A DNA stretch of 64,000 nt from NCBI RefSeq assembly GCF_003002065.1, contig NZ_PVZG01000001.1, positions 186,001 through 250,000 of the forward strand. The letters are read 5' to 3'. The notes beneath the pieces were generated by a model. It saw nothing but the letters and a program-made list of their open reading frames with translations, was not told the origin of the DNA and searched no databases. The stretch is from Pseudosporangium ferrugineum (GTDB taxonomy: Bacteria > Actinomycetota > Actinomycetes > Mycobacteriales > Micromonosporaceae). The position numbers and the translations under genes were made by a program. Below are positions 16,619 to 25,607 of the stretch, one piece after another. Position 1 is the first letter of the stretch. Each line of letters starts with the position of its first letter.

Positions 16619-18715
16619 TCAGCTGCCGACCGGGCCGCCGTCGAGGCGCCAGGTCACCACCACGGCCGGCTTGGCGAAGTCGCCGTCCGGCCAGGTCGAC
16701 GCGGGCTTCTCCAGCGTCGCGCCGCTGATCTCGCCCGGGTGCTGCACCGCGGTGAACACCGACCGGTCGTCGCCGGTGATGAACGGCCCGCAGGTCTCCG
16801 CGCCCAGCGGCACGGTGAGGAACTGCCTCAGGTGCCCGCGCTCCGGCCCCTCGATCGCCGTGGCGAACAGGCCGTCGTTGCTGCCCAGCGCGTTGCCGTC
16901 GGTGGAGATCCACAGGTTGCCGGCGCTGTCGAAGGCGACGTTGTCCGGGCACGAGATCGGCGACACCGCGCTCTTGTCGTAGCCGCCGAAGTACGTCGAC
17001 GCGTCGGCCGGGTCGCCGCAGACGATCGGCAGCGACCAGGTGAACGACTCGCCCGTGTGGTCCCCGCCGTCCTCGACCAGCTCGAAGATGTGGCCGTGCT
17101 TGTTGTTCGCCCGGGGGTTCGCCTCGTCCACGCCCGGGTTGCCGCCCACCGCCCGGTTGCTGTTGTTGGTCATCGCGGCGTAGATCTTGCCGGTACGCGG
17201 GCTGGGCTGGACGTCCTCGGGACGGTCCATCTTCGTCGCCTGCACCGCGTCACCCGCCAGCCGGGTGAAGGTCAGCACCTCGGCCGCCGTCATGCCGGGC
17301 ACGTACGAGCGGTCGCCGGAGACGAGCTTGATCCAGCGGCCGGTGCCGTCGAACGCGCCGTCGGACGGCAGCTTGCCCGTACCGTCGATCTCCGCCGCCG
17401 GGCTGTCCCCGGTGACCTTGGCGACGTAGAGCGTGCCCGACTCCAGCAGGGTGAGGTTGTGCCGGCGGTCGCCGGGGAGGTAGCGCTTCTTCGACACGAA
17501 CTTGTACAGGTAGTCGAACCGCTCGTCGTCACCCATGTACGCGACCACGTGCCCGCTCTTCGCCACGATGACGTTGGCGCCCTCGTGCTTGAGCCGCCCG
17601 AGCGCGGTGTGCTTGCGCGGGGTGGAGCGGGGGTCGGACGGGTCCACCTCGACGACCCAGCCGAACCGGTGCGCCTCGTTCGGGTGCTTCGCCAGGTCGA
17701 ACCGCTCCTGCGCCCGCTCCCACCGGCGCGACCCGCCGGGGTAGCGCGCGGTGGTGGAGATGCCGTAGCGGGCGAGCTTCGGCTTGAGCTCGGCCGGGGC
17801 CTGGTCGCCGCCGACGAAGTACTGGTTGAAGTTCTCCTCGCCGGACAGCACGGTGCCCCACGGCGTCACCCCGCCCGAGCAGTTGTTGAGCGTACCGATG
17901 GCGGTGGTGCCCTTCGGGTCCGCGGCGGTCCGGAGCCAGGTCGAGCCGGCGGCCGGGCCGGTGAAGGCGAACGGCGTGCGCAGGGCGGTGATGCGGCGGT
18001 TGTACGGCAGGCGCTTGCCGCGTACGGGACGCCACTGGCCGGTGTGCCCGACCCGCTCGAGCTCCACCACCGACAGCCCGTGCGCGGCCATCGCCGTCTC
18101 GATCTGCCCGACGGTCATCGCCTCGAGCGTGGTGAAGCCGGGGAACATCAGCTCCTCGTTGGTGTACTCGTGGTTGACCACGAGCAGCGCGCGGTTCCCG
18201 TCGCGGCCCAGCGGCAGGACCCCCACGAAGTCGTTGTTGAAGCCGAACTGCCGGGACTGCCGGTCGGCGCTCTGCCGCGCGACGTCCAGGGCCGGCGCGC
18301 CGGGCAGCACCGGGTCGCCCCAGCGCATGACCACGGCGGTGTCGTACCCGTTCGGCACGACCAGGTTGTCGAGCTTGTTGGGCGGGATCGGCTTGAACGT
18401 CAGCGCGCCGGCCCGGTCCCGGCCCGCCGCGGGCGCCGGCCCGGCAGCGGGCACAGCCGAGGGCACGGCGGCGGCCGGCGTCGCCGCGGCGGCAGAGCCG
18501 CCGAAGCCCAGCACCATCGCGCCGATCGCCCCGGCGCGCACGACGCCGCGGCGGCTCAGGCCGTCCCGGACGACGTCACCGAGGTACGGGTTGCCCGACT
18601 CGTTCGGCACCGGGTGGTCGCACGCGTTGCCGCAGCGGTAGAGACAGGTCATGGCGTCACGCCCGCTGTGGCCGGCCGGGCCGAGCAGCGGGAGCAGACG
18701 GGGTCGTTCAGTCAT
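16619..18715 (-). CDS. phoX: PhoX family secreted alkaline phosphatase (DUF839), copy 1
   Basis: 698 residues. A Tat signal lies unusually deep: SRRGVVRAGAIGAMVLGFGG begins near residue 54, after a leader with CLYRCGNACDHP. The mature part has the family's propeller and metal-site segments (ALLVVNHEYTNEELMFPG, NNCSGGVTPWGTVLSGEENFNQYF, RFGWVVEVDP, HVVAYMGDDERFDYLYKF, DRPEDVQPSP, CPDNVAFDSAGNLW). PhoX enzymes are Ca/Fe-dependent phosphomonoesterases exported folded by Tat. A PHO box lies 57 bases upstream. It is a tandem paralogue of the gene at 18824, with near-identical central segments and a diverged signal region. Confidence 0.92.
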   Translation of the reverse strand: MTERPRLLPLLGPAGHSGRDAMTCLYRCGNACDHPVPNESGNPYLGDVVRDGLSRRGVVRAGAIGAMVLGFGGSAAAATPAAAVPSAVPAAGPAPAAGRDRAGALTFKPIPPNKLDNLVVPNGYDTAVVMRWGDPVLPGAPALDVARQSADRQSRQFGFNNDFVGVLPLGRDGNRALLVVNHEYTNEELMFPGFTTLEAMTVGQIETAMAAHGLSVVELERVGHTGQWRPVRGKRLPYNRRITALRTPFAFTGPAAGSTWLRTAADPKGTTAIGTLNNCSGGVTPWGTVLSGEENFNQYFVGGDQAPAELKPKLARYGISTTARYPGGSRRWERAQERFDLAKHPNEAHRFGWVVEVDPSDPRSTPRKHTALGRLKHEGANVIVAKSGHVVAYMGDDERFDYLYKFVSKKRYLPGDRRHNLTLLESGTLYVAKVTGDSPAAEIDGTGKLPSDGAFDGTGRWIKLVSGDRSYVPGMTAAEVLTFTRLAGDAVQATKMDRPEDVQPSPRTGKIYAAMTNNSNRAVGGNPGVDEANPRANNKHGHIFELVEDGGDHTGESFTWSLPIVCGDPADASTYFGGYDKSAVSPISCPDNVAFDSAGNLWISTDGNALGSNDGLFATAIEGPERGHLRQFLTVPLGAETCGPFITGDDRSVFTAVQHPGEISGATLEKPASTWPDGDFAKPAVVVTWRLDGGPVGS

Positions 18716-18772
18716 CGGGCGGAACTCCTTGCAGGCGGGTGCGCGTCCTTACGCTGGCCTGACGCTAGGAGG

Positions 18773-18816
18773 CCGGGGTGAGTCGCAACCCGACTGCCGG
18801 TGAACAGAACGTTAAC
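18773..18816 (-). promoter_or_regulatory. PHO box upstream of phoX copy 1 (four 11-bp repeats)
   Basis: Read on the minus strand: GTTAACGTTCT, GTTCACCGGCA, GTCGGGTTGCG, ACTCACCCCGG, contiguous 11-base units. The first two fit the GTTCACC-type direct repeats bound by PhoP in Streptomyces. Register and order match the box at 21001. A TAGCGT -10-like hexamer follows a few bases later. Confidence 0.8.
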
Positions 18817-18823
18817 GCCGTGC

Positions 18824-20932
18824 TCAGGTGCCGATGACGCCCCCGTCCGGGCGCCACGTGACCACCACGGCCGGCTTGGCGAAGTCGCCGTCCGGCCACG
18901 TCGAGGCCGGGTTCTCCACCGTCGCGCCGGTGATCTCCCCGGGGTGCTGCACGGCGACGAACACCGACCGTTCGTCGCCGGTGATGAACGGGCCGCACGT
19001 CTCGGCGCCGGGCGGGACGGTGAGGAACTGCTTCAGGTGCCCGCGCTCCGGCCCCTCGATCGCCGTGGCGAACAGGCCGTCGTTGCTGCCCAGCGCGTTG
19101 CCGTCGGTCGCGATCCAGAGATTTCCCGTACGGTCGAAGGCGACGTTGTCCGGGCACGAGATCGGCGACACCGCGCTCTTGTCGTAGCCGCCGAAGTACG
19201 TCGAGGAGTCCGCCGGGTCGCCGCAGACGATCGGCAGCGACCAGGTGAACGACTCGCCCGTGTGGTCCCCGCCGTCCTCGGTGATCTCCAGGATCTGGCC
19301 GTGCCGGTTGGCGCGGCGCGGGTTCGCCTCGTCCACGCCCGGGTTCGTGCCGACGGCCCGGTTCGAGTTGTTGGTCAGCGCCGCGTAGATCTTGCCGGTG
19401 ACCGGGCTGGGCTGCACGTCCTCGGGCCGGTCCAGCTTCGTCGCACCGACCGCGTCCCCGGCGAGGCGGGCGTAGGTGAGGGCGTCGACGGCGCTCATGC
19501 CGGGCACGTACGAGCGGTCGCCGGAGACGAGCTTGATCCAGCGGCCGGTGCCGTCGAACGCGCCGTCGGACGGCAGCTTGCCCGTACCGTCGATCTCCGC
19601 CGCCGGGCTGTCCCCGGTGACCTTGGCGACGTAGAGCGTGCCCGACTCCAGCAACGTCAGATTGTGCCGCCGGTCGCCCGGCCGGTAGCGCTTCTTCGAC
19701 ACGAACTTGTAGAGATAGTCGAACCGCTCGTCGTCACCCATGTACGCCACGACGTGCCCGCTCTTCGCCACGATGACGTTGGCACCCTCGTGCTTGAACC
19801 GGCCCATCGCGGTGTGCTTGCGCGGCCGGGAGCCCGGTTCGTACGGGTCCACCTCGACGATCCAGCCGAACCGGTGCGCCTCGTTCGGGTGCTTCGCCAG
19901 GTCGAACCGCTCCTGCGCGCGTTCCCAGCGCCGCGACCCGCCCGGGTAACGGGCCGTGGTCGTGATGCCGTACCGGGCCAGCGACGGCTTGAGCTCGGCC
20001 GGGGCCTGGTCGCCGCCGACGAAGTACTGGTTGAAGTTCTCCTCGCCGGACAGCACCGTGCCCCACGGCGTCACCCCGCCCGAGCAGTTGTTCAGCGTGC
20101 CGATCGGTGTCGTCCCGGCGGGATCGGCCGCCGTGCGCAGCAGGGCCGAACCGGCGGCCGGCCCGGTGAACCGGAACGGCGTCTCGAGCATCGTGAACCG
20201 GCGGTTGTACGCGTGCCGCCCGCGCGCCGGCCGCCACTGCCCGGTGTGCCCGGCCCGCTCGAGCTCCACCACGGACATGCCGTGCGCGGCCATCGCCACC
20301 CGGACCTGCTCGACGGTCATCGCCTCGAGCGTGGTGAAGCCGGGGAACATCAGCTCCTCGTTGGTGTACTCGTGGTTGGACACGAGCAGCGCGCGCCGGC
20401 CGTCGTGGCCCAGCGGCAGGACGGCGAGGAAGTCGTTGTTGAAGCCGAACTGGCGCAGCTGCGCCTCGGCGCTCTGCCGGTGCACGTCGAACGCGGGCGC
20501 GCCGGGCAGGATCGGGTCGCCCCAGCGGATCACCACCGCGTGGTCGTAGCCGTTGGGCACGATGACGGTGTCGAGCTCGTTCGGCGGGATCGGCTTGAAG
20601 CCGAGCGCGGCGGCCCGGCCGGAGGCCGCTCCCGCGACCGGTGCTTCCCCGGCGGCCGGCGCTTTCCCCGCGGACGCCACGGGAGCCGCCGGTGCGGCCG
20701 CGGCGGCGGGCGTGGCGCCGGCCGCCGCGCCGAAGCCGAGCACCAGGGCGCCCGCGGCGCCGGCCCGCACCAGGCCACGCCGGGTCAGGCCGTCGCTCAG
20801 CAGATCGCCGAGGTACGGGTTGTCGGTCGGGTTCGGCACGGGGTGGTCGCATGCGTTGCCGCAGCGGTAGAGGCAGGTCATCTGGTCGCGCCCGTGGGAG
20901 AGGACGGGCAGCGGACGCCGGTGTCCGGACAT
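18824..20932 (-). CDS. phoX: PhoX family secreted alkaline phosphatase (DUF839), copy 2
   Basis: 702 residues. It has the same layout as copy 1: cysteine-bearing leader (CLYRCGNACDHP), Tat signal (TRRGLVRAGAAGALVLGFGAA), an Ala/Pro-rich linker, then the PhoX core (NNCSGGVTPWGTVLSGEENF, RFGWIVEVDP, DRPEDVQPSP, CPDNVAFDRTGNLW). Long identical blocks between the copies indicate a tandem duplication, with most change in the signal, linker and a loop after about residue 190. Each copy has its own PHO box, so both should be induced by phosphate starvation through PhoR-PhoP (not in this window). Different substrate range is possible but unproven. Confidence 0.92.
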   Translation of the reverse strand: MSGHRRPLPVLSHGRDQMTCLYRCGNACDHPVPNPTDNPYLGDLLSDGLTRRGLVRAGAAGALVLGFGAAAGATPAAAAAPAAPVASAGKAPAAGEAPVAGAASGRAAALGFKPIPPNELDTVIVPNGYDHAVVIRWGDPILPGAPAFDVHRQSAEAQLRQFGFNNDFLAVLPLGHDGRRALLVSNHEYTNEELMFPGFTTLEAMTVEQVRVAMAAHGMSVVELERAGHTGQWRPARGRHAYNRRFTMLETPFRFTGPAAGSALLRTAADPAGTTPIGTLNNCSGGVTPWGTVLSGEENFNQYFVGGDQAPAELKPSLARYGITTTARYPGGSRRWERAQERFDLAKHPNEAHRFGWIVEVDPYEPGSRPRKHTAMGRFKHEGANVIVAKSGHVVAYMGDDERFDYLYKFVSKKRYRPGDRRHNLTLLESGTLYVAKVTGDSPAAEIDGTGKLPSDGAFDGTGRWIKLVSGDRSYVPGMSAVDALTYARLAGDAVGATKLDRPEDVQPSPVTGKIYAALTNNSNRAVGTNPGVDEANPRRANRHGQILEITEDGGDHTGESFTWSLPIVCGDPADSSTYFGGYDKSAVSPISCPDNVAFDRTGNLWIATDGNALGSNDGLFATAIEGPERGHLKQFLTVPPGAETCGPFITGDERSVFVAVQHPGEITGATVENPASTWPDGDFAKPAVVVTWRPDGGVIGT

Positions 20933-21000
20933 CGGTCGGGGCTCCTCGCGGTCGAGGGAATCAAGCGGGATGAACCGGGTTGAACTGGCCCGACGCGGGG

Positions 21001-21044
21001 CTGCGGTGAGTCTAAACCGGACCTTGGGTAAACGGAAGGTTAAC
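21001..21044 (-). promoter_or_regulatory. PHO box upstream of phoX copy 2 (four 11-bp repeats)
   Basis: Read on the minus strand: GTTAACCTTCC, GTTTACCCAAG, GTCCGGTTTAG, ACTCACCGCAG. It ends 68 bases before the phoX start. Unit 1 and unit 4 are almost the same as in the 18773 box while surrounding DNA differs, which argues for selection on the sites. Confidence 0.8.
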
Positions 21045-21053
21045 GATCCGTGG

Positions 21054-21983
21054 TCAGAACGCCAGCGCCGCGACCTCGTCCGCGCAGCCCCACGACAGCG
21101 TCATGCCGGCGCCGCCGTGCCCGTACGCGTGCACCACCGTCCCGCCCGGCCACTTCTCCGCCTCCACCCGCGGGCCACCCCGCCGCGCCGGCCGCAGCCC
21201 CACCTTCTCCCCCAGCACCGGCGCCCCGGCCAGCTCGGGCACCAGCGCCACGCAGCGCTCGATGATCGCGTCCCGGGTCGCCGGCTCCGGCGTGGTGTTC
21301 CAGTTGTCGGCCTGGAAGGTGCCGCCGAGCACGACGTCCCGGGTCCGCGGGTGCACATAGGTACCGGGCTCGCCCTGGTCGCGCACGGAGACGAAGACGC
21401 CGGGGTTGGCGACGAGCACGATCTGCCCGCGTACGGGATGGACCTCGGGGTCCCCGCACAGCGACCCGGCGGCGAGCCCGGTGGCGTTGACGATCACCGG
21501 CGCCTCGGTCAGCGCCTCCTCCAGCCGGTCGACGCGGCGGCGCACCACCCGGCCCCCGGCCCGCACGAACCGCTCCCGCAGCCAGGGCAGATAGACGCTC
21601 ATCTCCACGGTCGGCGCCTCGAAGCGCACCTCCCGGGTCCACGGCGCCCCGATCGGCAGGTACCGGACCCGCCCGGCGGCGGCCGCCCACCACGGCTCGC
21701 CGATCGAGCCGTCGCGCTCCAGGTTGCGGGTCTCGCGGATGATCACGCCCGGCACCCCGTCGTGCGCCTGCCGGCGGAACGCCGCATACGTGGCCGCGGC
21801 CCAGGTGAGCAGGCGCGGCTCGAAGGTGAGGCCGGTCGGATACCAGACCGCCGCCGCGACCGCGGACACCGTCTCGGTGGGACCGACCGGTGTCCACAGG
21901 GTCACCTCGGCCCCGCGTTCCCGCAGCCGCATCGCCGCCGTCATCCCGATGATCCCGCCACCCACCACGATGACATCCGCCAT
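21054..21983 (-). CDS. FAD-dependent D-amino-acid oxidase type enzyme
   Basis: 309 residues from ATG at 21983; a GTG at 22001 is possible, but MADVIVVGGGIIGMTAAMRL is the normal N-terminal dinucleotide-binding start of the family. VIVNATGLAAG, HPVRGQIVLV, the active-site arginine region VGLRPARRGGPRV and the closing GHGGAGMTLSWGCA all match D-amino-acid/D-aspartate oxidases. These oxidise D-amino acids to oxo acids with hydrogen peroxide release. There is no peroxisomal-type or secretion signal, so it is cytosolic. It lies behind the second phoX PHO box in the opposite-facing gap and is not obviously co-regulated. Confidence 0.88.
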   Translation of the reverse strand: MADVIVVGGGIIGMTAAMRLRERGAEVTLWTPVGPTETVSAVAAAVWYPTGLTFEPRLLTWAAATYAAFRRQAHDGVPGVIIRETRNLERDGSIGEPWWAAAAGRVRYLPIGAPWTREVRFEAPTVEMSVYLPWLRERFVRAGGRVVRRRVDRLEEALTEAPVIVNATGLAAGSLCGDPEVHPVRGQIVLVANPGVFVSVRDQGEPGTYVHPRTRDVVLGGTFQADNWNTTPEPATRDAIIERCVALVPELAGAPVLGEKVGLRPARRGGPRVEAEKWPGGTVVHAYGHGGAGMTLSWGCADEVAALAF

Positions 21984-22048
21984 GCCACCATCCTGGCCCA
22001 CCGGACCCGCGGACGAGCCCTCTCGGTCGGATCGGCGACGGCGCGCCC

Positions 22049-22459
22049 TCAGAGCCGCTCGAGTGTGGCCGGATCCGGCTCGCCGTCGTAGAACCTGTCC
22101 AGCACCGCCTGGAAGGGACCCGGATCATCGGCGGCCCGCGCGAACAACGTCATCGACGAGCGCAGCTTCAGATCGTCGGGATGCCCGAAAATGCGGGCGG
22201 CCGTGCGACCCTCGACCGCCAGCAGCGCCCGGGCACACTCGGCGAGACGCGGCCCCAGCACCGGATGCGCCAGGTAGGCGCGGGCCTCGGCCAGGTCACG
22301 GATCGCGTACGCCCGGGCCGTGGCACTGGAACCCAGGCCGACGATCTGCGGGAACACGAACCACATCCAGTGACTCCGCTTGTCCCCGGCCCGCAGTTCC
22401 GCGAGCGCCCGCTCGTACACACCGTCCTGAGCCGTTACGAACCGGTCGAGATCGTCCAT
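22049..22459 (-). CDS. DUF1810 family protein
   Basis: 136 residues. ATG at 22459 (MDDLDRFVTAQDGVYERAL) fits the family start and has GGGGAAG at good distance; ATG at 22468 is too close to it. Conserved stretches SHWMWFVFPQIVGLG, YLAHPVLGPRL and DDLKLRSSMTLFA are typical of DUF1810, a small helical protein of unknown biochemical role, sometimes noted near NADAR/ADP-ribose genes. It is the last gene before a poorly coding gap. Confidence 0.9.
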   Translation of the reverse strand: MDDLDRFVTAQDGVYERALAELRAGDKRSHWMWFVFPQIVGLGSSATARAYAIRDLAEARAYLAHPVLGPRLAECARALLAVEGRTAARIFGHPDDLKLRSSMTLFARAADDPGPFQAVLDRFYDGEPDPATLERL

Positions 22460-22746
22460 GACCCGCATTCTTCCCCGGCCCCCGCCAGGCCGAGCAGCGG
22501 GGCCGCCGCCCGGCACCGGCCCGGATCGGTCAGCACCTCGGTCGAGTCGATGACCTGGTCCGCCGTCCCGGGCAGCTTGGCCAGCCAAGCCGGCAACTGA
22601 CCGCCACGGGGTGGATGCGGATGACGGCGAGACGCCGCCAACGCGGGACGTGCAGAAGTTTCAAGGCGTCTCTGCGTGAACGATATTCGACGCGCCGGCC
22701 AGCGCTTCACCGAGCGCGTCCATGCGGTGTCAGGGGGACGCGGACG
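22460..22746. other. Intergenic region without a convincing gene
   Basis: Open frames on both strands here show no recognisable protein pattern and no good ribosome site. Base composition falls toward the right end, where the accessory stretch starts. I see no transposase, tRNA or repeat. Confidence 0.5.
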
Positions 22747-22917
22747 GTGCCGCTCGGCTTCAAGCCCTCCAAGGTCGTGTACGGGATCACCCTGAAGTCT
22801 GGAGAGGCGTTGACGCCGCAGAATCTGTTCACGTTCTCCCAGGTCGCGACGTACCGGGCAGTACGACACCTGTGCAGTTACGAGATCGAGGTCGAGGTCG
22901 TCGGAATCAGTGGGTGA
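22747..22917 (+). CDS. Possible small hypothetical protein
   Basis: 56 codons from a GTG about ten bases after AGGGGG. The peptide (FKPSKVVYGITLKSG, NLFTFSQVATYRAV, YEIEVEVVGISG) has the balanced composition of a real soluble protein, unlike nearby GC-driven frames. It could equally be the 3' end of a decayed gene. No family recognised. Confidence 0.3.
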   Translation: MPLGFKPSKVVYGITLKSGEALTPQNLFTFSQVATYRAVRHLCSYEIEVEVVGISG

Positions 22918-23017
22918 CGGTCCACATCAGCGGTCGCCACATCGGATAGGTGCAGTCCGGAACACGGCTGAGAGATTGTGTGGCCCCCGGAAACGTCCGC
23001 ATGAGGGCTATGGTGTC

Positions 23018-23051
23018 CGGTGATGCCCGGTTCGGAAAGCCGGGATCACCG
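23018..23051. promoter_or_regulatory. Hairpin in the leader of the XRE gene
   Basis: CGGTGAT(G)CCCGG pairs with CCGGGATCACCG: 12 base pairs with one bulged G and a 9-base loop. It ends 26 bases before the XRE start codon. It may be an operator for the regulator or an mRNA structure close to the ribosome site. Confidence 0.5.
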
Positions 23052-23077
23052 TTCATCGGAATCGTTAGGGGTGGCCG

Positions 23078-24454
23078 ATGCCACGGCGGGTTGTTGTTGC
23101 CCATCCCGACTTCGGCCGCAAGCTCAAAGCGCTGCGTGAGCAGCATGGATTGTCTCTGCGCCGGCTCGGCGGGATGGTCCATTGTTCGCACGGCCACCTG
23201 TGGGATCTTGAATCGGGGAGCAAACGACCGAGTCTCTCCGTCGCGGTTCTGCTGGATCAGGCGCTCAGCGCGGGCGGTCAGTTGTCCGCCATGGTGTCCG
23301 AGGTGTCAGCCGACACCAATGCCCGGCCCGGCGCGGCCGAACAAACGGCAGTGGCCATGCCGTCCGGGCTAGAGTTCGCGCCGGACCGGCGGCACGGCAT
23401 AGATGTCGTCGTTGATCTTTGGCGAGGCGATATGCAGCGGCGGAACCTTCTTCGGCAGGTGGGCTTCAGCGCGACGGCCTTTCTGCCTGCGGCGATGCGA
23501 TGGCTGATGTCGTCGCTCGACGAGCGCCCGGCCGGCAACGGTGAACGGCTGATCGGGGTCGCCGACGTCGAGACCGTGCGCCGGATGACCTCGACGTCCC
23601 GGACGCTGGACAACCAGTTCGGCGGCGGCCACATCCGCGACAGTCTGGTGCGCTTCCTCAACGCCGACGTCACCGAGTTGATCAACGGCCGCTACGACGC
23701 GGCGACCGGCCGTCAATTGCTGTCCGCGGTCGCGGAGACGACCCAGCTCGCGGGCTGGGCTTCGTACGACGCCGGAATGCACGGGCTGGCCCAGCGATAC
23801 CTGATCCAGGCTCTTCGCCTTGCGGCGGGCGCCGGTGACCGGGCGCTGGGAGCGGAGATTCTGGCGGCGATGAGCCATCAGGCCGCGTTCCTGCGCGCCT
23901 CCGGCGAGGCGGTGGACCTGGCCAAGGCCGCCGGCCGCGCGGCAGGGGAGGCAGGTATCGCCGCGATCGAGGCGGAGTCGGCAGTTCTCGAAGCCCAAGG
24001 CCATGCCGTCGGCGGCAACGAGAAGGCCTGCGCGACGGCTCTGAACAGGGCCGAGGCGATCTTCGACAAGGCTGACCGGACCAGCGAGCCGCAGTGGATC
24101 GGGTATTTCGACGAGAACTACCTTGCGGCCAAGTTCGGGCACTGCTTCACCGCCCTGGGCAGGGGCGACATCGCGACAAGATTCGCCACCCGGTCGCTGG
24201 CCATGGACGGCCGACAGTATGCCCGGGGCCGGCAGTTCAACCTCGTCCTGCTCGCCGTAGCGCACGCGCAGAACGGCGAGCCGGAGGAATCCGCGCGGGT
24301 CGGTGTCGAGGCGGTCGAAGCCGCGGAAGGGCTGTACTCGTCACGCGCCCGTGACTACCTGACCGACCTCGCCGACCGTCTCTCCAAGCATGTCGGGCTA
24401 CCAGCGGTGCAGGACTTCGCCGAGCGGGCCAGGCCGATCCTGGCCAGCGCCTAA
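23078..24454 (+). CDS. XRE family regulator with C-terminal TPR-like repeats
   Basis: 458 residues; ATG follows AGGGGTGG. An N-terminal helix-turn-helix (FGRKLKALREQHGLSLRRLGGMVHCSHGHLWDLESGSKRPS, about residues 12-52) is followed by about 390 residues of helical repeats (LAGWASYDAGMHGLAQRYLIQALRLAAGAGD, SEAVDLAKAAGRAAGEAG-like, AQNGEPEESARVGVEAVEAAEGLY). This type is widespread in actinomycetes, where it often guards small specialised loci, with a peptide or small-molecule signal proposed for the TPR part. Its last four bases overlap the convergent NUDIX gene. Codon use is less GC-extreme than in core genes here. Confidence 0.88.
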   Translation: MPRRVVVAHPDFGRKLKALREQHGLSLRRLGGMVHCSHGHLWDLESGSKRPSLSVAVLLDQALSAGGQLSAMVSEVSADTNARPGAAEQTAVAMPSGLEFAPDRRHGIDVVVDLWRGDMQRRNLLRQVGFSATAFLPAAMRWLMSSLDERPAGNGERLIGVADVETVRRMTSTSRTLDNQFGGGHIRDSLVRFLNADVTELINGRYDAATGRQLLSAVAETTQLAGWASYDAGMHGLAQRYLIQALRLAAGAGDRALGAEILAAMSHQAAFLRASGEAVDLAKAAGRAAGEAGIAAIEAESAVLEAQGHAVGGNEKACATALNRAEAIFDKADRTSEPQWIGYFDENYLAAKFGHCFTALGRGDIATRFATRSLAMDGRQYARGRQFNLVLLAVAHAQNGEPEESARVGVEAVEAAEGLYSSRARDYLTDLADRLSKHVGLPAVQDFAERARPILASA

Positions 24455-25014
24455 AGCTTTCCGGTCGCCTTCCGCAGCAGCAGGGCGAGCAGCCCAGAAA
24501 CGGAGCCGGCGCCGACGATGGTGCCATCGTCGATGTGCTGCTGGATCTCGTCGAGCGGGATCCAGCCGAGGCGCTCGGCTTCGTTGATGTCCGGGGCCGC
24601 GCCGGTGAAGTCGGCGCCGCGGGCCAGGTAGACGATGTTCTCCTGGTCGATCGTGCCCACCATCGGCTGAAAGCTGATCAACTTCTCGATGCTGCGCGGC
24701 CGCCAGCCGGTCTCTTCCTCGACCTCGCGAGCGGCGCAGGTCATAGAGTCCTCGGCCGGGTCGAGGTAACCGCCGGGCAGTTCCCAGACCCAGCGGTCCA
24801 CGATGAACCGGTGCCGCCACATCATCAGCACGCGTTCGTCGTCGTCGAGCACGATGACCATCGCGGCGGCCGGGATCCGCAGGACGTACTGCTCGAAGCG
24901 GACGCCGTCGGGTAGCTCCACGTCCGCGATGCTCAGCACAGCCCGCCGGGTGTCGTCGACGACGCGCTCGCCGTGGATGGTCCATTCACTGGCTCGCTTC
25001 GGCTCAACGCTCAT
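24451..25014 (-). CDS. NUDIX hydrolase (ADP-ribose pyrophosphatase type)
   Basis: 187 residues. The Nudix box is complete: GGYLDPAEDS followed by AAREVEEETGW, with all catalytic glutamates. The N-terminal domain (WTIHGERVVDDTRRAVLSIADVELPDG) and the domain-swapped length fit ADP-ribose or GDP-mannose pyrophosphatases. It is convergent with the XRE gene (4-base overlap). XRE-NUDIX neighbours recur in actinomycetes, but a shared job is not established here. Confidence 0.9.
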   Translation of the reverse strand: MSVEPKRASEWTIHGERVVDDTRRAVLSIADVELPDGVRFEQYVLRIPAAAMVIVLDDDERVLMMWRHRFIVDRWVWELPGGYLDPAEDSMTCAAREVEEETGWRPRSIEKLISFQPMVGTIDQENIVYLARGADFTGAAPDINEAERLGWIPLDEIQQHIDDGTIVGAGSVSGLLALLLRKATGKL

Positions 25015-25311
25015 CAGCGCACAGTATCCGTACGCCTTCCGGGTTGTACTCCGACACCTGCCGCGTCGGCTGACAGCGGCTGACGCTTGTCGCCTTCATT
25101 TCCGGGTCACCGGACCGCCACGCTGTGAACGAAACACCTGGTGAACAGCAGCGAAGCCCACGGCGGCCACCGCACCACGCCGGCCGCCACCCCTGGAAAC
25201 GAAACCGGGCACGAAGTCCCCGCCGCACCACAACGAACCAGCGGGCCGGGTGAGACCACCGTGACAGTACGTCGCAGGTCGGCGTGCCCTCGACATCACG
25301 GAAGGCAGGAC

Positions 25312-25368
25312 ATGGCGACGACCACGAACCACCGCGTTCACGGAGGTGAACCCCAGTGGTGGCGATAG
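25312..25368 (+). CDS. Possible 18-residue leader peptide
   Basis: ATG preceded by GGAAGGCAGGAC; the short product ends in EPQWWR and its TAG lies inside the next gene, 13 bases past that gene's GTG. That overlap would couple translation. Too short to judge by composition; it may be a regulatory leader or chance. Confidence 0.3.
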   Translation: MATTTNHRVHGGEPQWWR

Positions 25369-25607
25369 CGGCGACGAGCGCACTCCTGCTGGGGTTCCTC
25401 GCGGGCCTGATCAGCTTCAAGGTCAAAAGCCGGTGGTGCCCGCTGTGCGGCGCGATGACCACCGCCGACCTGCCCGCAGCGACCGTCCCGCCGGCCGCGC
25501 CGTGCGTTCCGAGTTGGTCGGCGCTGCCGACGCAGTCCTACAGCCAGGTCGGGCGAGCTGGAGCTCTCACCCCGGCTCAGTGGCGCCGCGCGAACGGCGG
25601 CCGTTGA
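25356..25607 (+). CDS. Small membrane protein with CxxC motif
   Basis: 83 residues from a GTG with the best ribosome site in this stretch (GGAGGTGA, 8 bases away). One membrane helix (AIAATSALLLGFLAGLISF) is followed by KVKSRWCPLCGAM, a possible metal-binding turn, and a disordered Pro/Ala tail. Small proteins with this 'helix then RWCPxCG' plan are common in accessory loci of actinomycetes; no function is known to me. It heads a run of small plus-strand genes. Confidence 0.55.
   Translation: MVAIAATSALLLGFLAGLISFKVKSRWCPLCGAMTTADLPAATVPPAAPCVPSWSALPTQSYSQVGRAGALTPAQWRRANGGR

Noticed and set aside
22435..22869. 144-residue minus-strand frame before the XRE gene
   Set aside because: No family pattern, no ribosome site, and it runs into the DUF1810 start region; composition resembles non-coding GC-rich sequence.
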